From Ferrithrix thermotolerans DSM 19514 (GTDB taxonomy: Bacteria; Actinomycetota; Acidimicrobiia; Acidimicrobiales; CAIXPF01), in assembly GCA_945906305.1 (NCBI GenBank), contig CAMDQT010000006.1, positions 61,916-125,915 on the forward strand: a stretch of DNA of 64,000 nucleotides. Reading direction: 5' to 3'. The notes under the pieces were generated by a model. It was not told where the DNA came from. It saw only the letters and a program-made list of their open reading frames with translations, and made no database searches. The translations under genes were made by a program, and so were the position numbers. Shown here one piece after another: positions 60,563 to 64,000 of this stretch; within the stretch, counting starts at the first letter, position 1, and every line of letters begins with the position of its first letter.

Positions 60563-61186
60563 TCAGTCCGGCCGGATCATGGTGAAGACATTTTCGACCA
60601 CGCTGTAGTCGTTGTAGCCGAGTCGCCCCAGCGGACGGACCTTGCTGAAATCGACCATGCCGTCGACCACAACTTCGTCCGCGATGTGGACAACCTCGAC
60701 CCGGCCCAGCACCATGGTGTTGGTGGTTTGGGACGAAGACGGCAACTCCACAATGTCGAATACCGTGCACTCCAGGGCAATCGGCGACGCGCTCACCCGC
60801 GGCGGACGCACCGAGACCGACGGCGCCGCAGCAAGGCCCGCGGCGGCCATCTCGTTCACATCACGGGGCGAGTTCGCCGCGGTCAGGTTCATGGGCTCGC
60901 GCAACTCGTAGGTGCACAAGTTGAACACGAACTCCCCGACCTCACGCACGTTGGCCAGGGAGTCCTTCGGTCCACCATTCACGTGGGATCCATTGGCGCA
61001 ATACATACAGGCCAGCGGGTCCCCGGAGATGAGGTTGAAGAAGCTGAATGGGGCCAGGTTGATAACTCCACCGGCGGACACGGTGGAGATCCAGCCAATC
61101 GGCCGCGGGGTGACCAAAGCGGCGTAGAGCGAGTGCTTGAAACCGGGCGGCCGGAGGCCGGGATGATCAGCAACAGCGAAGTGCAC
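60563..61186 (-). CDS. Flavin reductase-like domain protein (DIM6/NTAB type)
   Basis: FMN-binding split-barrel protein of 207 residues resembling flavin reductases. The segments YAALVTPRPIGWISTVSAGG and LAPFSFFNLISGDPLA are the family core, and SVVENVFTM ends the protein. The function is to supply reduced flavin to a separate monooxygenase. The start is read as GTG 61186 (AAGGA about 11 nt before), while the frame is open further upstream. Its neighbour on the same strand is a CoA-transferase, 6 nt away, and an acyl-CoA-dehydrogenase-fold enzyme follows in the same run, making a two-component monooxygenase possible. Confidence 0.82.
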   Translation of the reverse strand: MHFAVADHPGLRPPGFKHSLYAALVTPRPIGWISTVSAGGVINLAPFSFFNLISGDPLACMYCANGSHVNGGPKDSLANVREVGEFVFNLCTYELREPMNLTAANSPRDVNEMAAAGLAAAPSVSVRPPRVSASPIALECTVFDIVELPSSSQTTNTMVLGRVEVVHIADEVVVDGMVDFSKVRPLGRLGYNDYSVVENVFTMIRPD

Positions 61187-61355
61187 GGTGGGTGGGTTCC
61201 TTCCCGCCCAGGCGTCGGGCGAAGGTGTTTGTTGGTGTGGGCCCCGCACCGGCCCTGATAGGGCTAGTGGAACGGCCGAACAAGGTCGATGAGTAAGTCT
61301 CCTCGATGACGGCACCTCCAGACCACTGCCGGTATGTAGAAACCGGGACGAACGC

Positions 61356-61367
61356 GTCACCGGTGAC
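61356..61367. promoter_or_regulatory. Palindrome GTCACCGGTGAC upstream of an enoyl-CoA hydratase
   Basis: Perfect 12-base palindrome in the 217-nt spacer between the divergent flavin-reductase and enoyl-CoA hydratase genes, 36 nt before the hydratase ATG. Its location is that of an operator, but no regulator is known for it. Confidence 0.4.
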
Positions 61368-61403
61368 CCATCCTCGGGGGGCGCTGACGCGCCCTGCCCT
61401 AAC

Positions 61404-62204
61404 ATGGGCCGCGTGAGCTTCGAACACATCATCCTCGACATCGACGCCGGGTTGGCCACCCTCACCCTGAACCGCCCCGACCGGGGCAACGCCATCGATC
61501 CTGTTGCAGCGGCCGAACTGCGGGCCGCAGCCCTGCAGTTGTCCTATGACCCAACGGTCCGAGCCGTGCTGCTGAAGGCCAACGGCAAGCTGTTCAGCGG
61601 CGGCGGCGACCTCGCCGGATTCGCCGCTGCGGGCCCTGCTGCCTTGCCTCGCCTGGTAGACGACATGACCATTGATCTGCACGCGGCTGTGGCCCGCCTG
61701 GCCAAGATGGATGCCCCCCTCGTGGCTGCGGTCACCGGCTCCGCCGGTGGCGCCGGGATGTCCCTCGTCGCCGCCTGCGATCTCGTGGTCGCCGGGCGTT
61801 CGGCGAAGTTCACCATGGGTTACACCAAGGCCGGATTAGTGCCTGACGGGACCTCATCGTTTTATCTGTCCCGGGTGGTTGGCCTGCGCCGGGCCATGGA
61901 TCTTGTGCTAACCAACCGGGTCCTTTCGGCCGAGGAAGCCGAGCAGTGGGGCCTGGTCAGCAGGGTCGTGGACGACGACAAGGTGATCAGCGAAGCAACG
62001 GCCCTCGCCCAGCAACTTGCCCAGGGCCCCACCAAGGCCTTCGGTCTCACCAAGCGGGTGTTCTACGCCGGAGCCAGCAGTGCCTTGGAGGAGGCGATGG
62101 AGCGCGAATCTGCCTCCATCGCCGCCGCCGCCAAGACCGACGATGCCCAAGAGGGCATCGCCGCCTTCCTGGCTAAACGCGCCCCCCAGTACCGGGGCCG
62201 CTGA
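61404..62204 (+). CDS. Enoyl-CoA hydratase/isomerase family protein
   Basis: Crotonase-fold protein of 266 residues. The oxyanion loop is GKLFSGGGDLAGF, then AVTGSAGGAGMSLVAACDLV and AGLVPDGTSSFYLSR. An Asp follows Pro in the last motif, as in some isomerases such as PaaG. ATG 61404, or a GTG three codons later, are possible starts. Divergent from the flavin reductase gene, so it may belong to the same regulon. It lies just before the TetR regulator gene on the other strand (convergent). Confidence 0.92.
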   Translation: MGRVSFEHIILDIDAGLATLTLNRPDRGNAIDPVAAAELRAAALQLSYDPTVRAVLLKANGKLFSGGGDLAGFAAAGPAALPRLVDDMTIDLHAAVARLAKMDAPLVAAVTGSAGGAGMSLVAACDLVVAGRSAKFTMGYTKAGLVPDGTSSFYLSRVVGLRRAMDLVLTNRVLSAEEAEQWGLVSRVVDDDKVISEATALAQQLAQGPTKAFGLTKRVFYAGASSALEEAMERESASIAAAAKTDDAQEGIAAFLAKRAPQYRGR

Positions 62205-62233
62205 ACCTTCCCCTGACCGAAGGACGCGTTCGC

Positions 62234-62890
62234 TCACGCCTTCTTGCGAGCGGCTGGCTTGACCGGCTTGGCCGATTGGGCCTCGGCGACGGCGGCACCG
62301 ACGGCCCGCTCGTACTCCTCGACCAGGCCACGCCGGGTCTTGCGGTCCCATCCGGCACCGGCCTGCTGTGCCCCGATGAGGATCGCCAGACCGAGATTGG
62401 CCAGGGCCCTGGCCCGGTCAGCCGCGAGACCGACCGCGCGTAGCTCCTTGGAAACGACCTTCAGGCGTAGGGCGTCTACTCGCCCCTGGGCCGCCGCAGC
62501 GGACTCGTCGCTCTGAGCCCACGCCCGAACTGCGGCGTTGATGGGGTGGTTTGCGGGCGTCACCCATTCTGCCGAAGCTTCAATCGAGGTCGCCCCAAGG
62601 GCCGTTTCCTGGCCTGCTTCCCAGAAGGCGAGCAGCTGCTGACGGAAGTCACCCAGGCTCTTGAAATGATGGTAAAAGGACCCTTTGGTGATGCCAAGGC
62701 GCTCACAGAGGTTGGCAATAGTCTGGGCAGGAATCCCACCCTCGGCCAAAAGGTCAAGGCCGGTTTCGAAGTAATCGTTGCGGTTCAGCGTCCCACTCCG
62801 TGGTCGTTGGATAATGACGAACCATACCGTACCCCAACGTATGGGACTAGCTGGTATGGCATAGGAAACACCTAGTGACCGGCGCCACAT
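62234..62890 (-). CDS. TetR-family transcriptional regulator
   Basis: Repressor of about 218 residues. The DNA-binding helix-turn-helix is in TIANLCERLGITKGSFYHHF, and the C-terminal half is an all-helical ligand-binding domain ending in a Lys-rich tail. The start is uncertain: the first ATG that suits the length is 62890, but the protein that relatives show begins nearer IIQRPRSGTLNRND, where no ATG, GTG or TTG is available (only ATT 62815). Inverted repeats upstream of that point (62822-62859) would lie inside the frame if ATG 62890 is used. It may control the nearby CoA or ligase genes. Confidence 0.85.
   Translation of the reverse strand: MWRRSLGVSYAIPASPIRWGTVWFVIIQRPRSGTLNRNDYFETGLDLLAEGGIPAQTIANLCERLGITKGSFYHHFKSLGDFRQQLLAFWEAGQETALGATSIEASAEWVTPANHPINAAVRAWAQSDESAAAAQGRVDALRLKVVSKELRAVGLAADRARALANLGLAILIGAQQAGAGWDRKTRRGLVEEYERAVGAAVAEAQSAKPVKPAARKKA
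62822..62859. promoter_or_regulatory. Putative TetR operator
   Basis: CCATACC at 62822-62828 is matched by its inverse GGTATGG at 62853-62859, and a second inverse copy GTATGG is at 62839-62844. They lie in the divergent region between the TetR gene and the DNA ligase gene, where autoregulation would act. The pairing is seen directly; the binding is inferred. Confidence 0.5.
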
Positions 62891-62969
62891 GGGACGGCAC
62901 CGGGACAGCCCTGGAATGCGGCCGACGGGGGCCGACGTGGGACCACCAACGGTCGGTAGCGTGCCCAGC

Positions 62970-64000
62970 ATGGATCTGCCCGTCATGCCTCCGGTCAAAC
63001 CGATGCTGGCCAAAGCGGTGGAGACCTTCCCGGTCGGGGACCTCTCCTACGAGCCGAAGTGGGACGGCTTCCGCTGCATCGTGTTTCGCGACGGTGACGA
63101 CGTGATCCTCGGGTCACGCAACCCCATCAAGGCGCAACCGCTGACCCGCTACTTCCCCGAACTCGTCGACCGCCTTCGTCAATGGCTCCCGCCGCGCATC
63201 GTGGTGGACGGCGAGATAATCGTCGTCCGCGACGACCGGCTCGACTTCGACGCATTGCAACAACGCATCCACCCGGCACAAAGTCAGATTCAGCTCCTTG
63301 CGGAGCAAACCCCGGCGGCATTCGTCGGCTTCGACCTGCTCGCCCTGGACCGGCTCGACCTACGCACCGAGCCGTTTCATCGAAGGCGCCACGCGCTGAG
63401 CGAACTGTTGGAGCACAACGGCGACGCGGTGTATTGCTGCCCCGCGACGCTCGACCCCGATGAGGCACGGCGCTGGTTCGAGCAGTTCGAGGGAGCGGGC
63501 CTCGACGGTCTCATCGCCAAACCCCGCGGCGGACGTTACGAAGAGGACAAGCGGGCCCAATACAAAGTGAAACACCGCCGTACCGTCGATTGCGTCGTCG
63601 CCGGGTTTCGTCGCTACAAAGACAGCAACGAAGTCGGCTCGCTGCTCTTGGGCCTCTATGACGATCAGGCAACGCTGCACCACCTCGGTGTGGCCGCGGG
63701 GTTCTCGGCCCGGCTCCGGGCTGAGCTTCGGGAGCTGCTCGAGCCGTTGACCGCCGGAGCACTTGAGCATCACCCTTGGGCACAGTGGACCCAACCCGCT
63801 GCGAACGACGGCGCCCGCATGCCCGGCGCCGTGAGCCGCTGGAACGCCACCAAGAACCTCTCTTGGGTGCCGTTGCGGCTGGAGCGAGTAGTCGAGGTGA
63901 CCTACCTCACTGTCACCAACGGCCGCTTCCGCGGCGTCACCTCCTTCAGCCGCTGGCGCGAGGACCGTGACCCCGACAGCTGCCGCTACGACCAGCTCGT
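62970..64000 (+). CDS. ATP-dependent DNA ligase, LigC/LigD-type, 3' end cut by window
   Basis: ATP-dependent DNA ligase whose frame is open from ATG 62970 to the window end (343 codons and 2 bases). The nucleotidyl-lysine motif is KWDGFR with Lys30, followed by the FDLLALDRLDLR strand, GLDGLIAKPRGGRYEEDK and YKVKHRRTVDCVVAGFRR, motifs III-V of the nucleotidyltransferase. The C-terminal OB-fold seems nearly complete (RFRGVTSFSRWRED), and only about 10-20 residues may be missing. No polymerase or nuclease domain is fused to it in the visible part, so it is a LigC-type protein. A LigD-type polymerase domain lies separately at 2720-3748. Confidence 0.9.
   Translation, partial: MDLPVMPPVKPMLAKAVETFPVGDLSYEPKWDGFRCIVFRDGDDVILGSRNPIKAQPLTRYFPELVDRLRQWLPPRIVVDGEIIVVRDDRLDFDALQQRIHPAQSQIQLLAEQTPAAFVGFDLLALDRLDLRTEPFHRRRHALSELLEHNGDAVYCCPATLDPDEARRWFEQFEGAGLDGLIAKPRGGRYEEDKRAQYKVKHRRTVDCVVAGFRRYKDSNEVGSLLLGLYDDQATLHHLGVAAGFSARLRAELRELLEPLTAGALEHHPWAQWTQPAANDGARMPGAVSRWNATKNLSWVPLRLERVVEVTYLTVTNGRFRGVTSFSRWREDRDPDSCRYDQL

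Overview
The window is GC-rich, tightly packed DNA with many GTG (and one TTG) starts, frequent 1-8 nt gene overlaps and gene runs on both strands. The gene content points to a free-living, probably uncultured, actinobacterium, perhaps of the Acidimicrobiia: many luciferase-like (LLM) flavin/F420-type oxidoreductases, CaiB/BaiF CoA-transferases, amidohydrolases, enoyl-CoA hydratases, DrrAB-type ABC exporters and an NHEJ-type polymerase and ligase. This assignment rests on family content only. I see no tRNA, rRNA, insertion sequence, prophage, CRISPR array or replication origin.

Region by region. 1-3.7 kb (+): the 3' part of an LLM oxidoreductase, a translationally coupled acyl-CoA ligase and a LigD-type polymerase-domain protein. 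3.8-6.7 kb (-): an acetoacetate-decarboxylase-fold protein, a second LLM enzyme and UppP. 6.75-9.1 kb (+): an MFS exporter and a third LLM enzyme. 9.1-18 kb (-): a secreted hypothetical protein, SDR, LLM enzyme, acetoacetyl-CoA synthetase, glutaminyl-tRNA synthetase and a DrrAB-like ABC exporter. 18-22.7 kb (-): MFS, amidohydrolase and acyl-CoA carboxyltransferase. 22.8-27.7 kb: a thioredoxin with a His/Asp tail, two divergent LLM enzymes, an enoyl-CoA hydratase, a small membrane protein and a Nudix hydrolase. 27.7-34 kb: a D-aminoacylase-like amidohydrolase, SnoaL-like protein, two CoA-transferases, an internally deleted flavin monooxygenase pseudogene and a lactonase-type amidohydrolase. 34-38 kb: a ModC-like ATPase divergent from azlCD, then a coupled VOC/ATP-grasp pair. 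38-48.5 kb: SMP-30 lactonase, several MFS carriers, a PLP enzyme fused to a NifU domain, a MaoC-like dehydratase, a nucleoside-phosphorylase-like protein, the seventh LLM enzyme, a DUF3237-like protein and MsrB. 48.6-62.2 kb: CoA-transferases (one a double-length fusion), MFS, esterase, amidohydrolase, enoyl-CoA hydratases, an acyl-CoA-dehydrogenase-fold enzyme, an epimerase and a flavin reductase. 62.2-64 kb: a TetR regulator and an ATP-dependent DNA ligase that runs off the edge.

Taken together the window looks like a catabolic region: carriers import organic acids or hydrophobic compounds, ligases and CoA-transferases activate them, LLM and acyl-CoA-dehydrogenase-fold enzymes oxidise them, and hydratases and amidohydrolases complete the breakdown. 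The substrates cannot be read from the sequence. The most unusual items are the PLP-enzyme/NifU fusion (40342-41940), the double CoA-transferase whose first half has Phe at the usual catalytic Asp (51377-53815), the deletion-type monooxygenase pseudogene (31283-31620), and the two separate NHEJ-type enzymes near the window edges.
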